Shown: positions 1 to 8,577, numbered from the stretch's first letter. The stretch: 64,000 bases of DNA from Pasteurella canis (GCF_900454865.1 NZ_UGTV01000015.1:1614001-1678000); one strand, 5' to 3'. A program made the numbers and translations. The notes: generated from the letters alone by a model not told the origin.

Positions 1-1001
1 GAACGACAGGGAAATTGAATTTATTACAAACTAAAACGCTATCTCCATCTCAACTAGGTTTAGCTGAGATCATTTTAGATAAGCCACTTTTTTTAACTTA
101 TGGTGATAAATTAATTTTACGCAGCGCTGATGCAAAACAAGTTATTGCAGGTGCCAAAGTATTAGAGATCAACTCACCAAAGCGATATAAACGTAGCGCA
201 GAACGATTAGCCTTTTTACAGCAATTACAACAAGCAGAAACTTCTGCAAAACGTACCGCACTTTATTTACAAAACAAGGCTATTTCTGCACAAACATTAA
301 TGTGGACAGAACAATTAACGCCGAGCCAGCTAGATGAGAGCTTAAAAGAAAATCAGCAAACCTGCTTTCAAGACTGGTGTTTTAACCAAGACTACCAACA
401 ACAACAAAATGAAAAACTATTGAATGCACTAACACAGTACCATGAACAACATAACGATCAACTAGGCATTAGTAAAGCCCGTTTATATCGTATCGCGACA
501 TTAAATCAACCAGAAAAATTAATTTATCACTTTATCGACGAACTATTAAATGCAGATAAGTTACAACAAACACGCGGTTGGTTACATCTACCCGAACATA
601 AAATTCACTTTTCAGCAGAAGAACAACAACTCTGGCAAGCTGTATTAGCGCAATTTGAACAAAATCATGGGCAAGCACTATGGGTGCGTGATTTAGCTAA
701 TGTATTAGAGCAAGAAGAAACGACTATGCGAACTTTTCTCTACAAAGCAGGAAAATTAGGCTACCTTACTCCGATTGTCAAAGATCGTTTTTTTCTCACC
801 GAAACAATCTACGTATATTCTCGCTTAATCAAACAATTCATTGCCGAACACGGCGCTATTTCAGTTAATCAATTACGAGACGAATTAAAATTTGGGCGTA
901 AGTTAGTTGTCCAATTAATAGAATATTTTGATCGTTCGGGTTTTTTACGTCGTAAAGGTAATCTACATATTCTAAGAGATGGAAATATATTTGATTCATA
1001 A
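1..1001 (+). CDS. selB: Selenocysteine-specific elongation factor SelB (C-terminal part, 5' end outside window)
   Basis: SelB is the GTPase that brings selenocysteyl-tRNA to UGA codons followed by a SECIS hairpin. The frame is open from base 3 without a start, so this is the 3' half; about 332 residues are visible against roughly 610-620 for the family. The first ~45 visible residues look like the end of the EF-Tu-type beta barrel (GDKLILRSAD). The rest is the helix-rich winged-helix repeat region that binds SECIS RNA, ending in the typical last domain (GAISVNQLRDELKFGRK, then FLRRKGNLHIL). The apparent TTG start at base 15 is only an in-frame leucine. No selenoprotein gene or tRNA-Sec is in the window. 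Identification is by recognition of the C-terminal repeats; the G domain cannot be seen. Confidence 0.9.
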   Translation, partial: TTGKLNLLQTKTLSPSQLGLAEIILDKPLFLTYGDKLILRSADAKQVIAGAKVLEINSPKRYKRSAERLAFLQQLQQAETSAKRTALYLQNKAISAQTLMWTEQLTPSQLDESLKENQQTCFQDWCFNQDYQQQQNEKLLNALTQYHEQHNDQLGISKARLYRIATLNQPEKLIYHFIDELLNADKLQQTRGWLHLPEHKIHFSAEEQQLWQAVLAQFEQNHGQALWVRDLANVLEQEETTMRTFLYKAGKLGYLTPIVKDRFFLTETIYVYSRLIKQFIAEHGAISVNQLRDELKFGRKLVVQLIEYFDRSGFLRRKGNLHILRDGNIFDS

Positions 1002-1003
1002 AA

Positions 1004-1034
1004 AAGGCAGTAATATTTCATTTACCGCCCCTTT
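1004..1034. terminator. Probable bidirectional terminator between selB and the convergent oxidoreductase gene
   Basis: The arms GGCAGTAA (1006-1013) and TTACCGCC (1022-1029) pair with one mismatch. They are flanked by an A-run on the left and CTTT on the right. The hairpin lies in the short gap between two convergent genes, where a shared terminator is expected. Confidence 0.5.
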
Positions 1035-1048
1035 CTGATTTAAATTAC

Positions 1049-2116
1049 TCAATCGATTTTGACTTGTTGTTGTGTTTCAATCGATTTTCTTACTGCACAA
1101 GCTACCGTCACCGCTTCTATTACATTTTGGCTTAACACGGTAGCTTTTTCATTATTAATAAGGCTCTGTACGACAATCTCAGCTTCAATCTCCACCGCTC
1201 TTGTTAACCAAAGTGGAGCAAGACTAGTGACCGAATTATATTTTTGAGTGGCTTTCCCACTTTCTCTTAACGATAAGTCTGCTTCAAATTCATCATATAA
1301 ATTGAATTGCTCTCTTGTACCATCAGCAAGTGTTAAGGTAACAGTCGATGTAAAGAAATTAACCACAAGTGCACCAAGCTCGCCATGAATCGCAATTCCC
1401 CACTCATGTAGCCGATACGCGGTGCCCATTTCTAAAGACGCAAATACACCACTTTTAAATTGCAATAATAACTGGATAATATCATGGTGATTTGGCGTAT
1501 CTGGATGTGCTCTATTAGTAGATTGTGCATAAACAGAACTCACATCGCCTAATAACCAACAAAGTAAATCCAACTCATGTATTTCATTAAATAACTTACC
1601 ACCTGTTAAGTTGACATCATTTTTCCACCAATTTTTATCTTGGAAATCATCAATCCAACGTTGTCTATTTGCTCTTGCTACTGTAATTTTGCCTAATATT
1701 CCTTGCTCGATTAATGCTTTTGTTTTGATTAGCCCAGGTAAAGTACGCAATAAGTGGCCAATATAAACGTTTTTTCCTTTTTCATTTGCTAATGCAAGGA
1801 TTTCTTCGCAATCTTTTTGGTGAATACTAAAAGGGACTTCAATAAAAATATGACTACCATATTTTAACGCCGTGACTGCGGGTATTTTGTGTGCATAATT
1901 AGGGGTTGCAATTAAAACTAAATCAGGCTTAGTTTCTAGTAAGAGAGTTTCTGTGTCCACATAAGCCTGAGTACTTAATTTTTGTGCTAGGTTTTCCGCC
2001 AATGCCATAGAAAGATCAGTAACACCAAGTAATTCAGCGCCTGCCTTTGTAAAACCTAGCGCTAATTGCTGCCCAAAAAATCCGCAACCAATTAAAGCAA
2101 TTTTAATGTTACTCAT
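1049..2116 (-). CDS. Gfo/Idh/MocA-family oxidoreductase with altered EKP motif
   Basis: NAD(P)-dependent sugar oxidoreductase family, 355 residues. An N-terminal Rossmann fold is shown by GCGFFG (residues 10-15) and ATPNYAHK near 70-77; the C-terminal alpha/beta domain has the family motif NEIHELDLLCWLLG. The usual catalytic-lysine motif EKP reads EVP here (residues 93-95), which is a real codon (GTC) and not a frameshift. The second family member in this locus (7367-8470) keeps EKP. The ATG overlaps the end of the upstream GntR gene by 8 bp, with AAGGAAAAG just before it, so the two are co-transcribed and probably translationally coupled. The substrate is unknown. Loss of the lysine may mean altered chemistry or a non-catalytic, sensing role; this is inference. 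Confidence 0.8.
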   Translation of the reverse strand: MSNIKIALIGCGFFGQQLALGFTKAGAELLGVTDLSMALAENLAQKLSTQAYVDTETLLLETKPDLVLIATPNYAHKIPAVTALKYGSHIFIEVPFSIHQKDCEEILALANEKGKNVYIGHLLRTLPGLIKTKALIEQGILGKITVARANRQRWIDDFQDKNWWKNDVNLTGGKLFNEIHELDLLCWLLGDVSSVYAQSTNRAHPDTPNHHDIIQLLLQFKSGVFASLEMGTAYRLHEWGIAIHGELGALVVNFFTSTVTLTLADGTREQFNLYDEFEADLSLRESGKATQKYNSVTSLAPLWLTRAVEIEAEIVVQSLINNEKATVLSQNVIEAVTVACAVRKSIETQQQVKID

Positions 2117-2816
2117 TGTCTTTTCCTTGTGTTAAACGTTGTCTCATTGCTTGAAAATAATACAAAATCGCTCTTTGTACACGCTCAAGATCACGTGCTT
2201 CAACTGCATCGATTAATTCTCGATACTGCATAGCAAGTGCAGTTGGAGAAATCAGAATTTTCGGTAATTCTCCATCAAGCTGTTGATAAATTTGCCAAAA
2301 TGCATCTAAATATTGGGTTAATAAATGATTTTGCACTGACTGATACATTAATAGATGAATCTGATGCTCCTCTTTAATAGAAAATAAGCCTTGTTGTGCA
2401 TTATCTTCTAAGATATGTACGAGTTGCTGTAATTGCTGGACCTCTTGTGAATTTATCTTTTGTACTGCAATAGGAGCAAATCCATATTGCAATATTTCTC
2501 GCACATCTAAAATATCAATAATGCTTTTTAAGTTATCTTGTAAATGTAATTGTGCATAAAACGTTAATCCTCGAATCATTGGTACTAAAGATGACGTTCC
2601 AACAAAAGTTCCTATACCATGATGAATATCAAGAATATGTAATGCTTCTAGTGACTTAATCGCTTCACGCAGGCTAGAACGGCTAACGCCAAACAAATCA
2701 ATTAACTCATTCTCGGTTGGCATCAAATCACCAGACTTCATTTTTCGCTTGATAATCAGCTCTTTAATTTTTTCTTGCAAAGCAAGAGATGCCGCTTTTT
2801 TAGTTAATTTCTCCAT
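2109..2816 (-). CDS. GntR-family transcriptional regulator, FCD (FadR) subfamily
   Basis: A 235-residue DNA-binding regulator. The N-terminal winged helix-turn-helix (about residues 12-75) contains LMPTENELIDLFGVSRSSLREAIK, the GntR signature split by FGVSRSSLREA. The C-terminal part (about 85-230) is all-helical with the FCD pattern, including a DVREI stretch and HQIHLLMY, where metal- or ligand-binding residues usually lie. It is transcribed divergently from the ABC importer at 3001 and overlaps the oxidoreductase gene at 1049-2116. It most likely controls both units in response to the imported sugar or a derivative. The ligand cannot be deduced from sequence. Confidence 0.85.
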   Translation of the reverse strand: MEKLTKKAASLALQEKIKELIIKRKMKSGDLMPTENELIDLFGVSRSSLREAIKSLEALHILDIHHGIGTFVGTSSLVPMIRGLTFYAQLHLQDNLKSIIDILDVREILQYGFAPIAVQKINSQEVQQLQQLVHILEDNAQQGLFSIKEEHQIHLLMYQSVQNHLLTQYLDAFWQIYQQLDGELPKILISPTALAMQYRELIDAVEARDLERVQRAILYYFQAMRQRLTQGKDNE

Positions 2817-2830
2817 AGTTTTCTCATTTT

Positions 2831-2846
2831 TGTGATCTGGATCTCT
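2831..2846. promoter_or_regulatory. Candidate CRP-binding site
   Basis: The sequence TGTGATCTGGATCTCT matches the symmetric CRP consensus TGTGATCTAGATCACA at 13 of 16 positions. It sits 15 bp upstream of the GntR start, in the divergent control region. CRP control would fit a sugar-uptake locus. This is a motif match only. Confidence 0.45.
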
Positions 2847-2866
2847 TTATATTTATTTAAATATAG

Positions 2867-2879
2867 GACATCATATGTC
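2867..2879. promoter_or_regulatory. Candidate operator in the divergent control region
   Basis: A perfect inverted repeat GACAT-CAT-ATGTC lies midway between the divergent GntR regulator and the ABC ATPase gene. The size and placement suit autoregulation by the neighbouring FCD-type GntR protein. No binding consensus is known for this particular regulator, so the assignment is inference. Confidence 0.35.
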
Positions 2880-3000
2880 TAAATAAGTGACAAAATTAAA
2901 AATTCCATTTTTAATTAATGAAATCATTTTAATGCGCTAAGTTGTTTTTAAAATCTACGAATAAACTATATTTCTATATATTACTTTAAGGTGGATACAT

Positions 3001-4107
3001 ATGGCAACGTTATTACTGAATAATATTAATAAACGTTATGATAATGGTTTTCATGCAGTACAAGATTTTAATTTAAGTGTTGAAGATCAAGAATTTATTG
3101 CTTTAGTTGGTCCTTCTGGTTGTGGTAAATCAACATTATTACGAATGATTGCTGGATTAGAAGATATTTCTAGTGGTGAATTTTATATTGATGAACGTCT
3201 AGTAAATGATGTGGAAGCAAAAGATCGAGATATTGCAATGGTCTTTCAATCTTATGCCTTATATCCACATATGACTGTCTATGACAATATGGCATTTGCA
3301 CTAAAATTGCGTAAGTTTCCTAAAGATGAAATTGACCAAAAAGTTAAAGAAGCCGCTAAAATTCTTGGCTTAGATGCCCTCCTCAATCGTAAACCTAAAG
3401 CCTTATCAGGGGGGCAACGTCAGCGTGTTGCTCTAGGACGAACGATTGTCCGTTCGCCTAAAGTATTCTTAATGGATGAACCTCTTTCTAACTTAGATGC
3501 TAAGCTACGTGGTAATATGCGTGCTGAAATTATTCGTATCCATAAAACTCTTCATGCAACCACGATTTATGTCACCCATGATCAAACTGAAGCAATGACA
3601 ATGGCTGATCGCATTGTCGTGATGAAAGCTGGCGTAGTACAACAAATTGGCTCACCAAAAGAAATTTATAACACGCCAAATAACCTTTTTGTTGCAGGAT
3701 TTATTGGTGCACCAACAATGAATTTTATTCATGGAAGAATTGAGAATGGTCAATTTATTGCGCCAAAAGGAACAACTCTTGCTATCCCAGAACAACATTA
3801 TCAATTAATAAAAGAAAAAGGATTTGATAATAAAGATATTATTCTCGGTATTCGACCAGAAAATATTTCTAATGATCCTATGTTATTAGGTATATATCAA
3901 CATTCAATGATCCACGCTTATATTAATGTCGCAGAATTACTTGGTGCAGAATATATTTTACATACCGATATTGATGGCGAAGAAATTAAAGCAATTGTCC
4001 ATGCACGACAAAATATCAAAATGGAACAAGTTGTTAATTTAGCATTTGATATGAAATATGCACATTTCTTTGATCCACAAACAGAAAAATCATTATTACA
4101 GCTTTAA
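3001..4107 (+). CDS. ABC transporter ATP-binding protein, MalK/UgpC type
   Basis: The 368-residue cytoplasmic ATPase of a carbohydrate importer. The nucleotide-binding domain (about residues 1-235) shows Walker A GPSGCGKST, the signature LSGGQRQRVALGR, Walker B VFLMDEPLSNLDAKLR and the switch histidine in VTHDQTEAM. The C-terminal ~130 residues form the OB-like (TOBE) regulatory region typical of MalK, UgpC and MsmK, with the conserved GIRPENI. The ATG follows a strong AAGGTGG (2988-2994). It is the first gene of the operon 3001-8470; having the ATPase first and a dehydrogenase last is common in ABC sugar loci. The substrate is not predictable from the ATPase. Confidence 0.92.
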   Translation: MATLLLNNINKRYDNGFHAVQDFNLSVEDQEFIALVGPSGCGKSTLLRMIAGLEDISSGEFYIDERLVNDVEAKDRDIAMVFQSYALYPHMTVYDNMAFALKLRKFPKDEIDQKVKEAAKILGLDALLNRKPKALSGGQRQRVALGRTIVRSPKVFLMDEPLSNLDAKLRGNMRAEIIRIHKTLHATTIYVTHDQTEAMTMADRIVVMKAGVVQQIGSPKEIYNTPNNLFVAGFIGAPTMNFIHGRIENGQFIAPKGTTLAIPEQHYQLIKEKGFDNKDIILGIRPENISNDPMLLGIYQHSMIHAYINVAELLGAEYILHTDIDGEEIKAIVHARQNIKMEQVVNLAFDMKYAHFFDPQTEKSLLQL

Positions 4108-4151
4108 TAAATGATTTTAACGATTGTTAATAAGAATAGGAGATTCTCTCT

Positions 4152-5507
4152 ATGAAATTGAAAAAACTTTTTTCTGTTTTATTGCCAATTATTGCTGGTG
4201 CTTCTGTATTAACGGGCTGTAATGAGGAAAATAAAACAACTCAAACAAGTGCGGCAATGCCAAAAGATGGGCAAGAGTTAGCAGGTAATATTACATTTTG
4301 GCACTCATTCACTCAAGGACCTCGCTTAGAAATCATTCAACAAGCTGCAAAAGAATTTGAGGCAAAAAATCCTAAAGTCAAAATTAAAATTGAAACCTTC
4401 TCTTGGAATGACTTCTATACTAAATGGACTACAGGCCTTTCTTCAGGTAACGTACCTGATTTAAGTACAGCTTTACCAAATCAAGTTGTAGAAATGATTA
4501 ACTTTGGTGCACTTCAACCTCTAGGTGATCTTATTGATAGTATTGGGCGCGATAAATTTTCTGAAGCTGCAATTAGTGAAGGGACAGTAAAAGGACAAAA
4601 TTACTCGATTCCACTTTATTCTCATGCTCAAGTGATGTGGATACGTAAAGATCTCTTGGAAAAACACCAATTATCTGTACCAAAAACCTGGAATGAGCTT
4701 TATGACACAGCTAAAAAACTAACGCAAGAGGGTGTCTATGGGCTTTCTGTACCAATGGGTAGTAATGATTTTATCGCAACTCGTTTCTTAAATCTTTATG
4801 TACGCAGTGGCGGTGGTAGCCTATTGACCAAGGATTTAAAAGTCGATCTCACTAGCCCATTAGTACAGGAGGGGATTAAATATTGGGTAAAAATGTATAA
4901 AGATACCTCACCAAAAGATTCTGTGAATTATAATGTGTTACAACAAGCAACGCTTTATTATCAAGGTAAAACCGCGTTTGATTTTAACTCAGGCTTCCAA
5001 ATTGGTGGTGTAAAAGCGAACTCTCCACAATTATTAGAGTTTGTTGATGCTTACCCTGTACCAAAAATCAATGAAAATGATCCAACACCTGCATTGGAAA
5101 CAGCCAATATTCCAATGGTCATTTGGAAAAATTCAAAACACCCTGATGTATCCAAAGCCTTTATGAAAACACTTTATGATAAAGAGCGCTATATTTCTTT
5201 CCTAAAAGCTGTTCCAGTAGGTATGTTACCTGCAATAAAAGGAATTTCTGATGACCCAGCTTACAAAGAGGATCCAATTATCAAACAATTTGCTCACGCA
5301 GAAAAAGTGATTACAGACGCAGTGCAACTTGGTACAGCTATTGGCTATGAGCATGGCCCAAGTGTGCAAGCGGGTATCTTAACTAATCAGCATATTATTG
5401 AAAAAATGTTCCAAGATATTGTGATAAATGGAACGGATCCAATGGTAGCTGCACAAAAAGCAGAAAAAGAATTAAATGCTTTACTCGAAGCTGTTGTAAC
5501 CCCGTAA
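4152..5507 (+). CDS. Extracellular solute-binding lipoprotein of the sugar ABC importer (family 1, UgpB/MalE-like)
   Basis: Substrate-binding protein of 451 residues. The N-terminus is a lipoprotein signal peptide with lipobox VLTGC, so mature Cys is about residue 23 and would be anchored to a membrane in the periplasm. The first mature beta-strand has the family pattern ITFWHSFTQGPRLEIIQQAA, followed by the hinge region and SIPLYSHAQVMWIRKDLL typical of family-1 binding proteins. It starts at ATG after AGGAGA. It is followed by an intergenic hairpin at 5518-5562 that may favour its expression over the permeases. The ligand is unknown; the fold suits a mono- or oligosaccharide, sugar alcohol or glycerophosphodiester. 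Confidence 0.9.
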   Translation: MKLKKLFSVLLPIIAGASVLTGCNEENKTTQTSAAMPKDGQELAGNITFWHSFTQGPRLEIIQQAAKEFEAKNPKVKIKIETFSWNDFYTKWTTGLSSGNVPDLSTALPNQVVEMINFGALQPLGDLIDSIGRDKFSEAAISEGTVKGQNYSIPLYSHAQVMWIRKDLLEKHQLSVPKTWNELYDTAKKLTQEGVYGLSVPMGSNDFIATRFLNLYVRSGGGSLLTKDLKVDLTSPLVQEGIKYWVKMYKDTSPKDSVNYNVLQQATLYYQGKTAFDFNSGFQIGGVKANSPQLLEFVDAYPVPKINENDPTPALETANIPMVIWKNSKHPDVSKAFMKTLYDKERYISFLKAVPVGMLPAIKGISDDPAYKEDPIIKQFAHAEKVITDAVQLGTAIGYEHGPSVQAGILTNQHIIEKMFQDIVINGTDPMVAAQKAEKELNALLEAVVTP

Positions 5508-5517
5508 ACAACCCAAT

Positions 5518-5562
5518 CCCCTAATGTCTTTCAAATTTGCTTACACAAATAAGCATTAGGGG
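5518..5562 (+). promoter_or_regulatory. Intercistronic stem-loop between binding protein and permease genes
   Basis: Perfect 9-bp arms CCCCTAATG (5518-5526) and CATTAGGGG (5554-5562), with further pairing inside (ATTTG with CAAAT). ACTTTTAC follows rather than a full T-run. Similar hairpins between binding-protein and permease genes stabilise upstream mRNA or partly terminate transcription. The function here is inferred from position. Confidence 0.6.
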
Positions 5563-5614
5563 ACTTTTACCCAAAATTTAGCGTAAATAATGGATTGAAT
5601 AAGGAGTTTTCCTT

Positions 5615-6499
5615 ATGTACTACAGACAACATAACTACACCAGATGGATATTTGTATTACCCGCGATGCTAGTCGTATCCGTTCTGTTTGTTTACCCGTT
5701 TCTATCAAGTATTTTTTACAGTTTTACCAATAAAAACTTAATTATGCCGAATTATAGCTTTGTTGGTTTTGCTAATTATCAAGCTGTCCTTTCAGATCCC
5801 AACTTCTGGCTATCATTCTTTAACTCATTAAAGTGGACTGTTCTTTCATTGACAGGACAAGTATTAGTGGGGTTTTTCCTCGCATTAGCGTTAAATCGAG
5901 TCAGACGTTTCAAATGGCTCTATAAAATTTTACTTATCATTCCTTGGGCATTCCCAACTATTGTCATTGCATTCTCTTGGCAATGGATTTTAAACGGTGT
6001 ATACGGTTATTTACCTAATATGCTAGTGCAACTGGGTCTCATGGAAGTCGCACCGAATTTCCTCTCTGATCGAACTTGGGCATTCGTGTGTTTAGTGTTT
6101 ATTAATATATGGTTTGGTGCACCAATGATTATGGTAAACGTCTTATCTGCGTTACAAACAGTACCAGCTGATCAATATGAGGCTGCGAAAATTGATGGTG
6201 CAAATGCTTGGCAAATTTTCCGTTATATCACCTTACCACATATTAAATTAGTCGTTGGGTTACTCGTCGTCTTGAGAACTGTTTGGGTCTTTAATAACTT
6301 CGATATTATCTATTTGATTACAGGTGGTGGCCCTGCTAATGCCACAATGACACTACCAATCTTTGCTTATGATATGGGCTGGGGCAGTAAATTGTTAGGA
6401 CGTTCCTCTGCAGTCACTGTTCTACTGTTTATCTTCTTACTCTCAGTTTGTTTCATTTACTTCAAAATTATTAACCGTTGGGAAAAAGAGGGGAAATAA
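5615..6499 (+). CDS. Sugar ABC transporter permease (MalF/UgpA type)
   Basis: An inner-membrane permease of 294 residues with about six hydrophobic segments. The cytoplasmic EAA loop reads EAAKIDGANAWQIFRYITLP (around residues 190-209), the contact site for the ATPase. It starts at ATG with AAGGAG at 5601-5606. It is followed after one base by the second permease gene, so the two halves of the channel are made together. Family membership is clear; specificity is not. Confidence 0.92.
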   Translation: MYYRQHNYTRWIFVLPAMLVVSVLFVYPFLSSIFYSFTNKNLIMPNYSFVGFANYQAVLSDPNFWLSFFNSLKWTVLSLTGQVLVGFFLALALNRVRRFKWLYKILLIIPWAFPTIVIAFSWQWILNGVYGYLPNMLVQLGLMEVAPNFLSDRTWAFVCLVFINIWFGAPMIMVNVLSALQTVPADQYEAAKIDGANAWQIFRYITLPHIKLVVGLLVVLRTVWVFNNFDIIYLITGGGPANATMTLPIFAYDMGWGSKLLGRSSAVTVLLFIFLLSVCFIYFKIINRWEKEGK

Positions 6500-6500
6500 T

Positions 6501-7334
6501 ATGAAAAAGAAATCTACTCTATTGGGCGACATTATTTCTCATCTTTTCCTGACGGTAACCACTATTATTGCTATTTTTCCGTTGGTATGGATTTTCCTTT
6601 CCTCCATTAAAGGTAAGGGAGAATTAACAAGTGAGCCCACTCGTTTTTGGCCAAAAGTCTTAACCTTAGACTATTTTGAACACGTCATTTATGACCTTAA
6701 TTTCATTGTAAATATTAAAAACAGTTTGTTTATTTCCCTTGTTACGACGGTCATTGCCATTACGATTTCATCTATGGCAGCTTATGGCATTGTGCGATTC
6801 TTTCCTAAACTAGGATCCATTATGTCTAAATTATTAGTTACAACTTATATTTTCCCACCTATTTTACTTGCTATTCCTTACTCGATTGCGATGGCAAAAG
6901 TGGGATTGACAAATACCACCACGGGGCTAATTGTTGTCTATCTTTCCTTTAGTGTGCCTTATGCTGTGTGGTTATTAGTTGGTTTTTTTCAAACCGTGCC
7001 TATTGAAATCGAAGAGGCTGCTAAAATTGATGGTGCTAATAAATTTACAGTGTTCTTCAAAATTGTTTTACCGCTAGTCGCGCCAGGTATTGTCGCCACT
7101 GCAATTTATACCTTTATTAATGCGTGGAATGAGTTCTTATACGCCCTTATTTTAGTCAACGATACAAGTAAGATGACTGTAGCTGTAGCGTTACGCTCTT
7201 TAAATGGTGCAGAAATTCTTGATTGGGGCGATATGATGGCGGCCTCGGTGCTCGTGGTTATCCCTTCTGTTATCTTCTTTTGCTTTATCCAAAATAAAAT
7301 TGCAAGTGGATTATCTGAAGGTTCCGTGAAATAG
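6501..7334 (+). CDS. Sugar ABC transporter permease (MalG/UgpE type)
   Basis: The second inner-membrane permease, 277 residues, with about six transmembrane segments. The EAA loop is EAAKIDGANKFTVFFKIVLP (around residues 171-190), and the C-terminus ends in FIQNKIASGLSEGSVK, the usual tail of MalG-type subunits. The start codon follows the stop of the first permease by one base and uses the AGAGGGG sequence inside that gene. It forms a heterodimer with the 5615-6499 product. Confidence 0.92.
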   Translation: MKKKSTLLGDIISHLFLTVTTIIAIFPLVWIFLSSIKGKGELTSEPTRFWPKVLTLDYFEHVIYDLNFIVNIKNSLFISLVTTVIAITISSMAAYGIVRFFPKLGSIMSKLLVTTYIFPPILLAIPYSIAMAKVGLTNTTTGLIVVYLSFSVPYAVWLLVGFFQTVPIEIEEAAKIDGANKFTVFFKIVLPLVAPGIVATAIYTFINAWNEFLYALILVNDTSKMTVAVALRSLNGAEILDWGDMMAASVLVVIPSVIFFCFIQNKIASGLSEGSVK

Positions 7335-7366
7335 AATTTATTTATCGTCATGTGAGGAGAATTAAA

Positions 7367-8470
7367 ATGATCAAATATGGTGTTGTAGGTGTAGGTTATT
7401 TTGGTGCAGATTTAGCACGTTTTATGAACGAAAATGAGAATGCAAAAGTCACAATGGTTTATGACCCCGAAAATGGGCAAACTATTGCACAAGAATTAAA
7501 TTGCATTGCAGCCAATAGTTTAAAAGAATTGGTAAGTAGTCCTGAAGTAGACTGTGTCATTGTGGCGACACCAAACTACCTACATAAAGAACCAGTAATT
7601 GAAGCAGCGAAACATGGTAAACACGTTTTTTGTGAAAAACCAATTGCACTTAATTACCAAGATTGTGATGAAATGGTAAGAACTTGCGAAGAAAATGGGG
7701 TGATTTTTATGGCGGGCCACGTCATGAATTTCTTTAATGGTGTTCATCATGCAAAAGAATTAATCAAACAAGGTGTGATTGGCAAAGTATTATATTGCCA
7801 TTCTGCTCGTAATGGCTGGGAAGATGAACAACCTAGTATTTCATGGAAAAAAATTCGTGCAAAATCAGGTGGTCATTTATATCACCACATCCACGAATTA
7901 GATTGTATTCAGTTTATTATGGGTGGTATGCCTAAAACAGTCACGATGACAGCGGGTAATGTTGCACATCAAGGTGAAAAATTTGGTGATGAAGACGATA
8001 TGTTATTCCTCAATTTAGAATTTGATGATGGACGTTTTGCTGTACTTGAATGGGGCTCAGCTTTCCGCTGGGGAGAACATTATGTACTTATTCAAGGTGA
8101 AAAAGGTGCGATTAAGTTAGATATGTTCCATTGTAAAGGTACACTACGTGTCGATGGCAAAGATAGCTATTTCCTTATTCACGAAACGCAAGAGGAAGAT
8201 GATGATCGTACTCGAATTTATACCAGTACAGAAATGGATGGTGCAATTCAATATGGTAAACCTGGTAAACGTACCCCAATGTGGCTCAGCTCTATTATGA
8301 AAAAAGAAATGAAATATCTAAATGATATTTTACATGGTATGAAACCAACAGAAGAATTCGAGAAATTACTTACTGGTGAAGCCGCAAGAGCAGCAATTGC
8401 TACAGCAGATGCCTGCACCAAGTCTCGCTATGAAAATCGCAAAGTCGAGGTTGCAGAGATCACAGGTTAA
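7367..8470 (+). CDS. Gfo/Idh/MocA-family oxidoreductase
   Basis: NAD(P)-dependent sugar dehydrogenase family, 367 residues. A Rossmann fold at the N-terminus (GVGYFG, residues 8-13) is followed by the intact EKP motif (residues 90-92) with the catalytic lysine, and by the C-terminal HHIHELDCIQFIMGG motif. I chose the ATG at 7367 because GAGGAG lies 7 bp upstream; a GTG at 7352 would lie upstream of that ribosome-binding site. It is the last gene of the importer operon. It probably oxidises or reduces the imported sugar, sugar acid or inositol. The pairing with the 1049-2116 protein resembles oxidise/reduce pairs such as those using 3-keto intermediates; this is inference. Confidence 0.85.
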   Translation: MIKYGVVGVGYFGADLARFMNENENAKVTMVYDPENGQTIAQELNCIAANSLKELVSSPEVDCVIVATPNYLHKEPVIEAAKHGKHVFCEKPIALNYQDCDEMVRTCEENGVIFMAGHVMNFFNGVHHAKELIKQGVIGKVLYCHSARNGWEDEQPSISWKKIRAKSGGHLYHHIHELDCIQFIMGGMPKTVTMTAGNVAHQGEKFGDEDDMLFLNLEFDDGRFAVLEWGSAFRWGEHYVLIQGEKGAIKLDMFHCKGTLRVDGKDSYFLIHETQEEDDDRTRIYTSTEMDGAIQYGKPGKRTPMWLSSIMKKEMKYLNDILHGMKPTEEFEKLLTGEAARAAIATADACTKSRYENRKVEVAEITG

Positions 8471-8478
8471 TACAAATC

Positions 8479-8506
8479 GCGGTCAATTTTAAAATTGACC
8501 GCACTT
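8479..8506. terminator. Palindrome carrying an uptake signal sequence, probable terminator
   Basis: GCGGTCAATTTT followed by AAAATTGACCGC makes a perfect 24-base palindrome (8479-8502). The right arm runs into the uptake core ACCGCACTT (8498-8506). It lies just after the last gene of the sugar operon. With no loop bases it is a less typical terminator than the hairpin at 8541. Confidence 0.5.
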
Positions 8507-8540
8507 ATTATCCATAATTAACGCTAAGTTAGGTTAGTTT

Positions 8541-8562
8541 GGGCGCGCAAGCGCCCTTTTTT
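8541..8562 (+). terminator. Rho-independent terminator of the sugar importer operon
   Basis: GGGCGC (8541-8546), a GCAA loop and GCGCCC (8551-8556) are followed by six T (8557-8562). This is a classic intrinsic terminator for rightward transcription. It also separates the operon from the convergent napF-like gene. Confidence 0.9.
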
Positions 8563-8577
8563 ATATGCATTAAAAAT

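Noticed and set aside
15..17. TTG at the left edge as the start of a 328-residue protein
   Set aside because: The frame is open upstream to the window edge and the sequence matches the middle of SelB, so it is an internal leucine.
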